A DNA stretch of 64,000 nt. Source: Salinispora vitiensis. GTDB lineage: Bacteria > Actinomycetota > Actinomycetes > Mycobacteriales > Micromonosporaceae. The stretch spans positions 2,152,955-2,216,954 of the forward strand of contig NZ_KB900388.1 of NCBI RefSeq assembly GCF_000378825.1, written 5' to 3'. Every line of letters starts with the position of its first letter. The first letter of the stretch is position 1. Of this stretch, positions 25,935 to 34,560 are shown piece after piece. Position numbers and translations under genes: made by a program. Under the pieces are notes generated by a model. That model was not told the origin of the DNA. It did no database searches and saw nothing but the letters and a program-made list of their open reading frames with translations.

Positions 25935-27104
25935 GTGCTCGCCGTACTCTCCCCCGGCCAGGGTTCACAGAAACCCGGCTTCCTGACCCCTTGGCTCGAC
26001 CTGCCCGGCGCCGAGGCGCGGTTGCGCTGGTGGTCCGCGCTCGCCGGGGTCGACCTGGTGCACCTCGGCACGGCCGCGGACGCTGACGAGATCAAGGACA
26101 CCGCCCGTACCCAGCCGCTGCTCGTCGCGGCGGCGCTACTCGCCGCCGAGCAGCTACCGATGCACGATGTCACGCTCACCGCCGGCCACAGCGTCGGCGA
26201 GCTGGGCGCGACCTCGCTCGCCGGAGTACTCACCCCGGAGGCCGCGGTCACGCTGGCCGCCGTCCGGGGGCGCGAGATGGCGGCTGCCTGCGCGCTGGAA
26301 CCGACCGGGATGGCCGCGCTGCTCGGCGGCGACCCCGACGAGGTGCTCGCCGCCATCGAGAAACACGGGCTGCACCCGGCCAACCGCAACGGCACCGGCC
26401 AGGTCGTGGCCGCCGGCTCCCTTAGTGGGCTGGAGAAACTCGCCGCTGAGCCCCCCGCCCGCGCCCGAGTCCGCCAGCTACAGGTGGCCGGCGCCTTCCA
26501 CACGCCGTACATGGCCCCGGCCGAGGCCGCCCTCGCCGCCGTGGCCGCTGGCGTCACCCCCACCGATCCGACTCATATCCTGCTGTCAAACCTCGACGGC
26601 GCCGCGGTGAACCACGGCCGGGAAATGGTGCAGCGGCTGATCCGCCAGGTCACCGCCCCGGTCCGTTGGGACCTGTGCCTGCGCACCCTCGCCGACCTCG
26701 GTGTGACCGGGGTGATTGAACTACCCCCGGCCGGCACCCTCGCTGGCCTGGTCAAGCGGGAGCTGAAGGGCGAGGCCGCCCCGGAGATCGTCACCCTCAA
26801 CACCCCGGACGACCTGCCCGCCGCGCGAGACCTGATCGCCCGGCACAGCGGCCCGGCTGGCCACGAGCCGACCATCCAGTTCCGGGTCGTGGTCTCCCCC
26901 GCCGCCGGCACCTTCGTCCCCGCTGACGAGCTGACCGAAGGCGTTGACCTGCGCGCCGGTCAGATCATTGGCCACATCGCCACCCGGCAGGGCCCGGTCG
27001 AGGTCACCGCCCACGACAGCGGCCTGCTCACCGAATGGCTCGCCCACCACGACGATCCGGTGGCGCCGGGCCAGCCGGTGGCCCGGATCGGTGGCCACAC
27101 ATGA
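25935..27104 (+). CDS. fabD: Malonyl-CoA:ACP transacylase with C-terminal biotinyl/lipoyl-like domain
   Basis: A 389-aa malonyltransferase that loads malonyl groups onto ACP. Oxyanion-loop GQGSQ (residues 8-12), nucleophile Ser in AGHSVGELG (about residue 86) and the catalytic His region GAFHTPYM (about residue 188) are all present. The usual FabD ends near residue 310. Here about 75 further residues (about 316-389) follow: VVVSPAAGTFVP, then LRAGQIIGHIATRQGPVEVT, AHDSG and DDPVAPGQPVARIGG, a barrel-sandwich (biotinyl/lipoyl) pattern. The modified lysine motif (EAMKM) is missing, replaced by ATRQG, so it cannot carry biotin in the usual way. GTG start at 25935; first gene of the fab operon. 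Confidence 0.92.
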   Translation: MLAVLSPGQGSQKPGFLTPWLDLPGAEARLRWWSALAGVDLVHLGTAADADEIKDTARTQPLLVAAALLAAEQLPMHDVTLTAGHSVGELGATSLAGVLTPEAAVTLAAVRGREMAAACALEPTGMAALLGGDPDEVLAAIEKHGLHPANRNGTGQVVAAGSLSGLEKLAAEPPARARVRQLQVAGAFHTPYMAPAEAALAAVAAGVTPTDPTHILLSNLDGAAVNHGREMVQRLIRQVTAPVRWDLCLRTLADLGVTGVIELPPAGTLAGLVKRELKGEAAPEIVTLNTPDDLPAARDLIARHSGPAGHEPTIQFRVVVSPAAGTFVPADELTEGVDLRAGQIIGHIATRQGPVEVTAHDSGLLTEWLAHHDDPVAPGQPVARIGGHT

Positions 27105-27144
27105 CATCGCGGTACCCATGGCCGCATAGGGAAGGACAGCCTTG

Positions 27145-28089
27145 ATGACAGGCAGCCGGATCGTTGCGCTCGGCCACTACCAGCCGTCCCGGGTGGTGAC
27201 CAACGACGAGATCGCCCAGCTGGTGGAGACCAGCGACGAGTGGATCCGCGACCGGGTCGGCATCGTCAGCCGCCGGATCGCCGACGGCGAGACGGTCACC
27301 GACATGGCCGTCGCCGCCGCTGGCAAGGCGCTGGCCGGCTCCGGCCTGACCGCCGCCGACATCGACCTCGTCGTGGTGGCCACCTGCACCTCGGTCGATC
27401 GCAGCCCGAACGTCGCCTCCCGGGTCGCGGCCCAGCTCGGCATCACCGCGCCCGGCGCGTTCGACCTCAACACCGCCTGCTCCGGCTTCGCGTACGCCCT
27501 CGGCACGGTCGACCACGCTGTCCGGGCCGGCGCAGCGCGGAACGCCATCGTCATCGGCGCGGAGAAGCTCTCCGACTTCACCGACTGGACGGACCGTTCG
27601 ACCTGCATCATCTTCGGCGACGGGGCGGGGGCCGCGGTGGTCACCGCCACCGGGCCGGATGAGCCGGCCGGCATCTCCCCGGTGGTGTGGGGCTCGGTGC
27701 CGGAGCGCGGCGACGCGGTCCGGATCGAGGGAACGCGCCCATACGTGCGGCAGGAGGGACAGACCGTCTTCCGCTGGGCCACCACCGCGCTGGCACCGCT
27801 CGCACTCCAGGCGTGTGAGCGGGCCGGGATCGCCCCGTCCGAGCTGGCGGCGTTCGTGCCGCACCAGGCCAACACCCGCATCATCGACGGCATCGTCAAG
27901 CGCCTCGGCATCCCCCAGGCGATCGTCGCCAAGGATCTGGTCGAATCCGGCAACACCTCGGCGGCGAGCATTCCCCTGGCCCTGTCGAAGCTGGTGGAAC
28001 GGCGCGAGGTGCCCTCCGGCGCACCAGTGCTGCTGTTCGGCTTCGGCGGTGGCCTGACCTACGCCGGTCAGGTCATCCGCTGCCCCTGA
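27145..28089 (+). CDS. fabH: Beta-ketoacyl-ACP synthase III
   Basis: A 314-aa thiolase-fold condensing enzyme that starts fatty-acid chains by joining an acyl-CoA primer to malonyl-ACP. The Cys-His-Asn triad is complete: Cys112 (NTACSGFAYAL), His240 (VPHQANTRI) and Asn270 (ESGNTSAAS). Length and triad spacing match E. coli FabH. ATG at 27145, after GAAGGA; a TTG one codon upstream is an alternative. It lies 40 nt after fabD and 74 nt before the ACP gene. In actinomycetes FabH commonly accepts branched primers; the specificity is not readable here. Confidence 0.96.
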   Translation: MTGSRIVALGHYQPSRVVTNDEIAQLVETSDEWIRDRVGIVSRRIADGETVTDMAVAAAGKALAGSGLTAADIDLVVVATCTSVDRSPNVASRVAAQLGITAPGAFDLNTACSGFAYALGTVDHAVRAGAARNAIVIGAEKLSDFTDWTDRSTCIIFGDGAGAAVVTATGPDEPAGISPVVWGSVPERGDAVRIEGTRPYVRQEGQTVFRWATTALAPLALQACERAGIAPSELAAFVPHQANTRIIDGIVKRLGIPQAIVAKDLVESGNTSAASIPLALSKLVERREVPSGAPVLLFGFGGGLTYAGQVIRCP

Positions 28090-28163
28090 GACCCGGTGTG
28101 CCCCGGCATACCGCCCTTCGCCACCGCGGCGAAGCAACCCCCCAATGAGAGGAACCAACAGCA

Positions 28164-28403
28164 ATGACCCGTGACGAGATCACCACCGGCCTCGCCGAGA
28201 TCCTCGAAGAGGTTGCCGGGGTGACCCCGGACGACGTGGCCGAGGGGAAGTCCTTCACCGACGACCTGGACGTCGACTCGCTGTCGATGGTGGAAGTCGT
28301 GGTGGCCGCCGAAGAGAAGTTCGGCGTCAAGATCCCGGATAACGAGGTGCAGAACCTGAAGACGGTCGGGGACGCCGTCAGCTACATCGAGGCGCAGTCC
28401 TGA
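28164..28403 (+). CDS. Acyl carrier protein
   Basis: A 79-aa acidic ACP. The phosphopantetheine attachment serine is Ser39 in DDLDVDSLSMVEVV. Flanking helices (EITTGLAEILEEVAGV, and VQNLKTVGDAVSYIEAQS) are typical of type II FAS carriers. ATG at 28164 with ATGAGAGGAACC upstream. It lies between fabH and fabF, ending 2 nt before the fabF start, and should serve the whole operon as carrier. Confidence 0.96.
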   Translation: MTRDEITTGLAEILEEVAGVTPDDVAEGKSFTDDLDVDSLSMVEVVVAAEEKFGVKIPDNEVQNLKTVGDAVSYIEAQS

Positions 28404-28405
28404 CC

Positions 28406-29632
28406 ATGGCCCACACCGACGTCGTCGTCACCGGTCTCGGCGCGACCACCCCGCTGGGCGGGGACGTCGCGTCAACCTGGGACGCCATGCTCAATGGCCA
28501 GTCCGGGGTGAGCGCGCTCACCCCGGACTGGGCCGAACAGCTACCGGTCCGGATCGCAGCCCAACTCGCGGTCGAGCCGGCTGAGCTGCTGGACCGGATC
28601 AAGTTGCGCCGACTGGACCGCTCCGAGGCGATCGCGATCATCGCCGCGAACCAGGCTTGGGCTGATGCCGGTCTCGCCGACTCCGGGCTGGACTCGGAGC
28701 GGCTCGGCGTCAGCGTCGGCTCGGGCATCGGCGGTGCGCTGACCCTGCTCAACCAGGACGACATCCTTGAGGCCTCCGGCCCGCGGCGGGTCTCCCCGCA
28801 CACCATTCCGATGCTGATGCCGAATGGCCCCGCCGCCTGGGTCGGCCTGGAGCTGCAGGCCCGCGCGGGTGTGCACTCGGTGGCCAGTGCCTGTGCCACC
28901 GGCGCGGAGGCGATCACCCTCGGCATGGACATGATCCGTGCCGGGCGCGCCGACGTGGTGGTGGCCGGCGGCACCGAGGCGGTCATCCACCCGCTGCCGA
29001 TCGCCGGCTTCTCCTCGATGCGGGCGATGTCCACCCGCAACGACGAGCCGGAGAAGGCCTCTCGCCCCTGGGACAAGGCCCGCGACGGCTTCGTACTCGG
29101 CGAAGGCGCCGGAGTGCTCGTGCTGGAACGCGCCGACCACGCCGCAGCCCGCGGCGCCCAGGTGTACGCACGGCTCGCTGGCGCCGGAGTAACCTCCGAC
29201 GGCTACGACATCGTTCAGCCGCACCCGGAGGGCGTCGGCGCGATCCGGGCCATCACGAAGGCGATCACCGACGCGGACATCGACCGGGGCGACATCATGC
29301 ACGTCAATGCCCACGCCACCTCGACCCCGGTCGGTGACCTGGCCGAAATCAAGGCGCTGCGCCAGGCGCTGGGCGATCATCCCGTCCTGACGGCGACGAA
29401 GTCGATGTCCGGGCACCTGCTCGGCGCGGCCGGAGCGCTGGAGTCGATCGCTACGATCCTGGCGATTCGGGATGGTGTGGTACCGCCCACGATCAACCTG
29501 GATGACCCGGACGACGGTCTCGACCTGGATGTGGCCGCCAACAAGGCGCGCCACCTGGAGATCCCCGCTGCGCTGAACAACTCCTTTGGCTTCGGCGGGC
29601 ACAACGTGGCTCTCGTCTTCACGCGGGCCTGA
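28406..29632 (+). CDS. fabF: Beta-ketoacyl-ACP synthase II
   Basis: A 408-aa elongating condensing enzyme. Catalytic Cys163 (VASACATGAEA), first His about 300 (VNAHATSTPVGD) and second His about 335 (MSGHLLGAAGA) are all present, with the C-terminal NNSFGFGGHN. The gene corresponds by position to kasA in mycobacteria and fabF in Streptomyces. It begins 2 nt after the ACP stop, implying coupled translation. No frameshift or missing residue. Confidence 0.96.
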   Translation: MAHTDVVVTGLGATTPLGGDVASTWDAMLNGQSGVSALTPDWAEQLPVRIAAQLAVEPAELLDRIKLRRLDRSEAIAIIAANQAWADAGLADSGLDSERLGVSVGSGIGGALTLLNQDDILEASGPRRVSPHTIPMLMPNGPAAWVGLELQARAGVHSVASACATGAEAITLGMDMIRAGRADVVVAGGTEAVIHPLPIAGFSSMRAMSTRNDEPEKASRPWDKARDGFVLGEGAGVLVLERADHAAARGAQVYARLAGAGVTSDGYDIVQPHPEGVGAIRAITKAITDADIDRGDIMHVNAHATSTPVGDLAEIKALRQALGDHPVLTATKSMSGHLLGAAGALESIATILAIRDGVVPPTINLDDPDDGLDLDVAANKARHLEIPAALNNSFGFGGHNVALVFTRA

Positions 29633-29654
29633 GACCACAGCCTTGGAGGCTCAC

Positions 29655-31079
29655 GTGACCACCACTGTTGCCGGCCCCGAAACCCCTACCGTGGACTATC
29701 GGGATCCGGAGCTGCGGCTCCGGTCCCTGTTCGACGCGGGCACGCTCCGCCTACTCGCTCCACGCGACAGCTCCGGTGTGCTCTGTGCCCGCGGCGAGAT
29801 CGAGGGCACACCGGCCATCGCGTACGCCACCGACGCCACGAAGATGGGCGGCGCGATGGGCCTTGACGGCTGCCGCCACATCGTTGACGCGATTGACACC
29901 GCCGTCCGGGAGCGGGTGCCCGTACTCGGGCTCTGGCACTCCGGCGGAGCCCGACTCGCCGAGGGCGTGGTCGCGCTCGACGCGGTCGGTCAGGTCTTCG
30001 CCGCCATGGTCCGTGCCTCCGGCCGGGTACCACAGATCTCCGTCGTGCTCGGCCCCGCCGCGGGGGGCGCCGCCTACGGGCCGGCGCTCACCGACATCGT
30101 GGTGATGAGCGGTGCCGGCCGGATCTTCGTGACCGGCCCGGAGGTCGTCCGCAGCGTTACCGGTGAGCAGGTCGACATGGCCCGCCTCGGTGGCCCCGAA
30201 CCGCACGGCCGGCGCTCCGGCGTCGTCCACGTGACGTGCCGGGACGACGAGGAGGCGCTGGCACAGTCGCGCCGACTCGCGGCCCTCCTCGGCCACCAGG
30301 GCCGACTCTGCCCAGACGACGTGCCGGCCATCGCCGAGGACGGGCACGACCTGGCCGCGAAGATGCCGGCCGAGACCAACCGGGCGTACGACGTCAAGCC
30401 GGTGGTCAAGGCGCTGCTCGACGCGCCCGGTGTCGAACTGCATGCCAAGTGGGCCCCGAACATCGTCACCACCCTGGGGCGGTTCGCCGGCCGGACGGTC
30501 GGCGTGATCGCCAACAACCCGCTGCGACTCGGCGGCTGTCTCGACGCCTCCAGCGCCGAGAAGGCCGCCCGCTTCGTGCGGATGTGCGACTCGCTCGGCG
30601 TACCGCTGATCGTGCTCGTTGACGTCCCCGGCTACCTGCCCGGCCTGGGCCAGGAGTGGGACGGGGTGGTCCGGCGCGGGGCGAAGCTGCTGCACGCCTT
30701 CGCCGAGGCGGTCGTGCCGCGGGTGACGCTGGTGACCCGCAAGGCGTACGGCGGCGCGTACATCGCCATGAACTCCCGTTCCCTCGGCGCGACCGCGGTC
30801 TTCGCCTGGCCGAACGCGGAGGTCGCGGTGATGGGTGCCAGCGCGGCGGTGAACATCCTGCACCGCAAGAAGCTGGCCGCCACGCCGCCGGAGGAGCGGG
30901 AGGCACTGCGCGCCGAGCTGATCGAGGAGCAGATCCGGGTCGCGGGTGGCGTGAACCGGGCGTTGGAGATCGGTGTGGTCGACAACGTCATCAAGCCGGC
31001 CGAGACCCGCCGACAGATCGCTGAGGCTCTCGCGGCGGCACCGGCCGGTCGCGGCGCGCACGGCAACATCCCGCTCTAG
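29655..31079 (+). CDS. accD: Acyl-CoA carboxylase, carboxyltransferase subunit (AccD6-like)
   Basis: A 474-aa biotin-dependent carboxyltransferase beta subunit of the single-chain actinobacterial type, which moves CO2 from carboxybiotin to acetyl-CoA (and possibly propionyl-CoA). Conserved segments: ATKMGGAMGLDGCRHIVDAI, LWHSGGARLAEGV, LGPAAGGAAYGPALTD (first oxyanion region), VTGEQVDM, and VTRKAYGGAYIAMNS with AVMGASAAVNIL in the second half. No CPxC zinc ribbon, unlike E. coli AccD. The GTG at 29655 has GGAGG 5 bases upstream. Position after fabF matches accD6 (Rv2247). The biotinylated alpha subunit is encoded elsewhere. A strong terminator follows. Confidence 0.93.
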   Translation: MTTTVAGPETPTVDYRDPELRLRSLFDAGTLRLLAPRDSSGVLCARGEIEGTPAIAYATDATKMGGAMGLDGCRHIVDAIDTAVRERVPVLGLWHSGGARLAEGVVALDAVGQVFAAMVRASGRVPQISVVLGPAAGGAAYGPALTDIVVMSGAGRIFVTGPEVVRSVTGEQVDMARLGGPEPHGRRSGVVHVTCRDDEEALAQSRRLAALLGHQGRLCPDDVPAIAEDGHDLAAKMPAETNRAYDVKPVVKALLDAPGVELHAKWAPNIVTTLGRFAGRTVGVIANNPLRLGGCLDASSAEKAARFVRMCDSLGVPLIVLVDVPGYLPGLGQEWDGVVRRGAKLLHAFAEAVVPRVTLVTRKAYGGAYIAMNSRSLGATAVFAWPNAEVAVMGASAAVNILHRKKLAATPPEEREALRAELIEEQIRVAGGVNRALEIGVVDNVIKPAETRRQIAEALAAAPAGRGAHGNIPL

Positions 31080-31089
31080 CGGATATCGG

Positions 31090-31130
31090 GCAGCCCCCGG
31101 GTACCGCCGACCGCGGTGTCCGGGGGCTGC
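31090..31130 (+). terminator. Terminator hairpin ending the fab operon
   Basis: GCAGCCCCCGG (31090-31100) and CCGGGGGCTGC (31120-31130) make a perfect 11-bp stem with a 19-nt loop, 10 nt after the accD stop. No long T-run, as usual in high-GC actinomycetes. Confidence 0.75.
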
Positions 31131-31194
31131 GGTATACCTCTATCCCGGTGGGTAGCCGGCACGCTGCACAGTGTCGGCCCAATTCGATCCTGGG

Positions 31195-31872
31195 ATGTGT
31201 ACTGTGCTGCGTCATCGTCTACCGGCCACGCTGGCCGTTCTCGCCCTCCTGGTGCCGGCCGGCTGCGGCGCGGCCGACGAACCGGCCGACGAGCCGGCGT
31301 CGGCCGAGAACACCGCCGTCGGCGAGCCCTGGTACGACGAGATCACCCCGGCCAGCGCCGACGGTGCCGCCGGTGGCGCGGACGGGCCCTGCCCGCTGCC
31401 GGTCACCTTCCCGGTCGCCGAGGGCTGGCAGGCCGAGACCGTCGAGTTTGACCCGACGACCGCCGAGGATCCGGAGTTGGCCGCCGAGATGGCGGCGATG
31501 ATGACGGTGCGCGGTGGCGCCACCGCACAGTGCGAGATGGGCCGTGGCCCGGGTGGCGGTTTCCTCCGGGTCTGGACCACCGAGCAGGGTGTCACGCCCC
31601 GGGCGGCCCTGGACGCCTTCCTCGCCGACACGTCGCTCGAGCAGGCCACCGAGGCGCAGTTCCGTGACCTGACCGTCGATGACCTCACCGGTGTGGAGGC
31701 GACCTGGGTCAGCCGAAACTCGCTTGACGAGGTCAACCGCGGCTGGGGAGCGGCCGTTTCGGCGAACGGGCAAGCCCTGCTGTTCGTGACCAACGAGAGC
31801 GTGTTCACCGACCATTCCGACATGTTGCCGGTGTATCGGTTGGCGGTACAGGGGGTGCGTACGGCGGGCTGA
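31195..31872 (+). CDS. Putative lipoprotein
   Basis: About 225 aa. N-terminal basic region and hydrophobic stretch (HRLPATLAVLALLVPAGCG) with a lipobox-like PAGC near residue 23, then an Ala/Glu/Asp-rich linker and a globular domain of about 165 residues containing FPVAEGWQAETVEF and ISxxG-free beta-rich sequence. It resembles the actinobacterial lipoproteins that share a PsbP/LpqN-like fold, but I cannot assign the family firmly. The start is uncertain: ATG at 31195 or GTG at 31204; neither has a strong ribosome site. It lies between the fab-operon terminator and the convergent NagZ-like gene. Confidence 0.65.
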   Translation: MCTVLRHRLPATLAVLALLVPAGCGAADEPADEPASAENTAVGEPWYDEITPASADGAAGGADGPCPLPVTFPVAEGWQAETVEFDPTTAEDPELAAEMAAMMTVRGGATAQCEMGRGPGGGFLRVWTTEQGVTPRAALDAFLADTSLEQATEAQFRDLTVDDLTGVEATWVSRNSLDEVNRGWGAAVSANGQALLFVTNESVFTDHSDMLPVYRLAVQGVRTAG

Positions 31873-31880
31873 CCGGTCCA

Positions 31881-31920
31881 CCGACCGGGCCCCGGCCGAC
31901 CGGGCCCCGGCCGACCGGGG
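31881..31920. repeat. 15-bp GC-rich tandem repeat between convergent genes
   Basis: CCGACCGGGCCCCGG occurs at 31881-31895 and 31896-31910, followed by a 10-nt partial unit (31911-31920). Each unit contains a self-complementary CCGGGGCCCGG-type core. It sits in the 52-nt gap between the lipoprotein and NagZ-like genes and probably serves as a bidirectional terminator. Confidence 0.65.
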
Positions 31921-31924
31921 TAGC

Positions 31925-33661
31925 TCAGCTGCCGCAGGTCGTGGCGGGCAGGCCGGATACCGGCACCGGTGCGCGGCCGGCCGGGATGGCCTCGCCGGCC
32001 AGCACCTCGGCCAGCCCGGTCATCGATGCCGGGCTCGACGAGTAGGTCGCCAGCAACGCCGGGGAGTCCGCCTCGGCCAACAGGTACGGGGTGTTCACAG
32101 CGACGGTCACGGCGGCGTCGGCGCTCAGGTCGTCGGCATCGTCGCCGTAGCCGACCAGGTGGACCACGGCACCGCCGGTGTCGGTCACCGGCACCCCGGC
32201 CGCGGTCAGCTTCTCGATCAGCCTCGCGCGGCTCTGTTCCTGGTCGGCGGAGGCGGTCACGGTGACTGGCCCGGAGACCGGGTTGCCACACGGGCCGCGC
32301 AGCGCGGTCACCGCGGCGGTAGCGAGTTCGGTGGCCGCCGCCTGGTGGGCCGGCGCGCCGAGGACGTCCAGTTCCGGGGTGGCCGCGCCGGCCAGGGTGA
32401 ACTTCATGGTCAGCACCCGGGTCACCGCCTCCACCAGCCGGGTCCGGGGCAGCGAGCCGTCGCGCAGCGCGGCGAGCAGCCCGTCGTACGCCTGGCCGAC
32501 GTTCGGCGGCATGAGGATCAGGTCGTTGCCGGCGTTCAGCGCCCGGACCGCGGCCTCGCCGGGCGACCAGCGCTCGGCGGGGGCCATGTTCATCCCGTCG
32601 GTGATCACCACTCCCGAAAAGCCGAGTTCTCCGCGGAGCACCTCGGTGAGCAGGGTGTGCGAGAACGTCGCCGGGGTGCCCGGGTCGACGGCGCTGACAT
32701 CGAGGTGCCCGGACATCACGGCGAGGGCACCGGCCTCGATGCCGGCTGCGAAGGGACGCCAGGCCTCCTCCTCAAGCACGGTGCGGGGCTGCGGCAGCAC
32801 CGGCAGTTCCTTGTGGGAGTCGGTGGCGCTGTGCCCATGGCCGGGAAAATGCTTCAGCGTTGCCGCGACGCCGTTCGCCTGTAGACCGCTCACTGCCGCG
32901 CTGACCTGCTCGGACACTGTCGACGGGTCGGCGCCGTACGACCGGGACCCGATCACGGTGCTCGGGGTGACCAGCACGTCGGCGACGGGAGCGAAGTCCA
33001 GGTTGATGCCCATGGCGGCGAGTTCGGTGCCGGCGGCCCGCCAGGCGGCCTCGGTCAGCTCGGGTTTGCCGGCGGCCCCCGCGGCCAACGCGCTGGGCAG
33101 CAGGGTGACCCCGTCGCTGATCCGGGTGACCACCCCGTACTCCTGATCGGTGCCGATCAGAAACGGCGCCGCGCCGGTGGCAAGGCCGGCGGCGGCGGAC
33201 CGCAGCCCGGTGGTCAGCTCCCGGACCTGTTCCGGGTTGTCGACGTTGGTGGTTACCTGGTTGCCGCTGGTCGGGTCGTCCGCGCTGAAGCCGACGAGGA
33301 TGAGCCCGCCGAGGCGGTACTTCGCGATCATCTCGGCGGGGGTGTCGACGCCGGCCAGTTCCTGGTTGCCGGCGGCCGAGCCGGCCGAGACCTGATCGGC
33401 GGCGGCACCGTAGGCGAATGGCATCAGCACCTGGCCGACGAGGTCCTCATCCGCCAGCGTGCTGGCCAGGGCGGCAGCACTGGCCGCCGGGTCCTCGACC
33501 GGGCCGATGGGCGACGGGCCGGCCGCCGGGCCACTCGTCGCCGGGGTCGGCTGCGCGCGCCCCGGGCCACCGGTGCAGCCGGCAAGAAACAGGGCGGTGA
33601 GCACGGCCAGCGCGATGACCGCGACACCATTACGTCGGGCAGGTATCGACACGCGAGCCAT
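31925..33661 (-). CDS. Glycoside hydrolase family 3, NagZ-like lipoprotein
   Basis: A 578-aa GH3 enzyme predicted to be exported and lipid-anchored: signal ALAVLTALFLAGC with lipobox LAGC (about residue 29). The NagZ-specific catalytic dyad loop is present, LKHFPGHGHSATDSHKELP (about residues 270-288), and the nucleophile Asp lies in GVVITDGMNMAP (about 350-361). These residues indicate beta-N-acetylhexosaminidase activity on wall-derived muropeptides or chitooligosaccharides. A C-terminal domain of about 170 residues follows. ATG at 33661. Neighbours are unrelated metabolic genes. Confidence 0.9.
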   Translation of the reverse strand: MARVSIPARRNGVAVIALAVLTALFLAGCTGGPGRAQPTPATSGPAAGPSPIGPVEDPAASAAALASTLADEDLVGQVLMPFAYGAAADQVSAGSAAGNQELAGVDTPAEMIAKYRLGGLILVGFSADDPTSGNQVTTNVDNPEQVRELTTGLRSAAAGLATGAAPFLIGTDQEYGVVTRISDGVTLLPSALAAGAAGKPELTEAAWRAAGTELAAMGINLDFAPVADVLVTPSTVIGSRSYGADPSTVSEQVSAAVSGLQANGVAATLKHFPGHGHSATDSHKELPVLPQPRTVLEEEAWRPFAAGIEAGALAVMSGHLDVSAVDPGTPATFSHTLLTEVLRGELGFSGVVITDGMNMAPAERWSPGEAAVRALNAGNDLILMPPNVGQAYDGLLAALRDGSLPRTRLVEAVTRVLTMKFTLAGAATPELDVLGAPAHQAAATELATAAVTALRGPCGNPVSGPVTVTASADQEQSRARLIEKLTAAGVPVTDTGGAVVHLVGYGDDADDLSADAAVTVAVNTPYLLAEADSPALLATYSSSPASMTGLAEVLAGEAIPAGRAPVPVSGLPATTCGS

Positions 33662-33756
33662 CCCACTCTTTCGACGTCGATTGGGCAGGTCGACCCTACC
33701 CGCGCCGAATGGCCGCCACCGAAAGACGTAGCGACCTCACCTTTTGGGGTTGGACC

Positions 33757-34248
33757 TCAGCCGACGCGGGTGAGCAGCGTCACCGGGGCGCCGTCACCGG
33801 CGTACCGGTAGGGCTCCAACTCGGCGTCCCAGGCCGCCCCGAGGGCCTTCTCCAGGGCGTGGGCGAGGGCCTCGGGCGCCCGCGCCTCCGCCATGATGCT
33901 GCGCAGTCGGTCCTCACCGAGCTGAATGTCGCCGGCCGCGCCGACGGTTGCCTGGAAGAGCCCGCGGCCGGGGACGTACATGAAGCGTTCGCCATCCGCG
34001 CCGGGACTCGGCTCCTCCGTGACCTCGAAACGGATCATGGGCCACTGCCGAAGGGCAGCAGCCAGCTCGGCGCCCGTTCCGGGGCGGCCGGTCCACCCGC
34101 ACTCCGCCCGGCGGGCGCCGGGGTCGACGGGCTGAGCCGTCCACTGCAGGTTGACCGGCGCCGCGAGGACGCGCGCGATCGCCCACTCGACGTGCGAGCA
34201 CACGGCGAGCGGGGTCGAGTGGACGTATACGACGCCACGCGTTGGCAC
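33757..34248 (-). CDS. DUF3145 family protein
   Basis: A 163-aa protein of the actinobacterial DUF3145 family, starting MPTRGVVYVHSTPLAVCSHV and containing EWAIARVL and MIRFEVTEEPSPGADGERFM (about residues 70-89). The GTG at 34248 has GGAGGT upstream. In Streptomyces the family is encoded next to the fab cluster (the SCO2391 neighbourhood), as here, which suggests a link to lipid or acyl metabolism; no activity is known. Confidence 0.88.
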   Translation of the reverse strand: MPTRGVVYVHSTPLAVCSHVEWAIARVLAAPVNLQWTAQPVDPGARRAECGWTGRPGTGAELAAALRQWPMIRFEVTEEPSPGADGERFMYVPGRGLFQATVGAAGDIQLGEDRLRSIMAEARAPEALAHALEKALGAAWDAELEPYRYAGDGAPVTLLTRVG

Positions 34249-34560
34249 GGTGACCTCCCGGGGAGCGAGGTGCGTCTTCCCCTACGACCTCGTCGCGCCA
34301 GGTGGCTACCGGGGCACATCATGACTGGTGTGACGGATGGTGCGCTAGCGATTCGGAAAATCCGGGTCCCGGAATAGCCGGTCGGGTGAGCCCGTTGCAC
34401 CAGCCCGAGGCGGTGGCCAACCTGCAGCCCCGCTCGTGTACAGTTCCATTGGCGGCCTGTGCCGCGAACTTCTGCGCGGGATCGCCCACCGGGTGAGGCC
34501 CGCACCAGCCCCCGGACGTCTTACCCGCGTCCTTACCGTACGTCTGCAAGGAGTACCTCC
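34249..34560. other. Divergent intergenic region
   Basis: 312 nt between the DUF3145 gene (minus) and the small gene at 34561 (plus). It holds ribosome sites at both ends (GGAGGT complement near 34253; AAGGAG near 34549). I see no additional gene or RNA. Confidence 0.4.
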
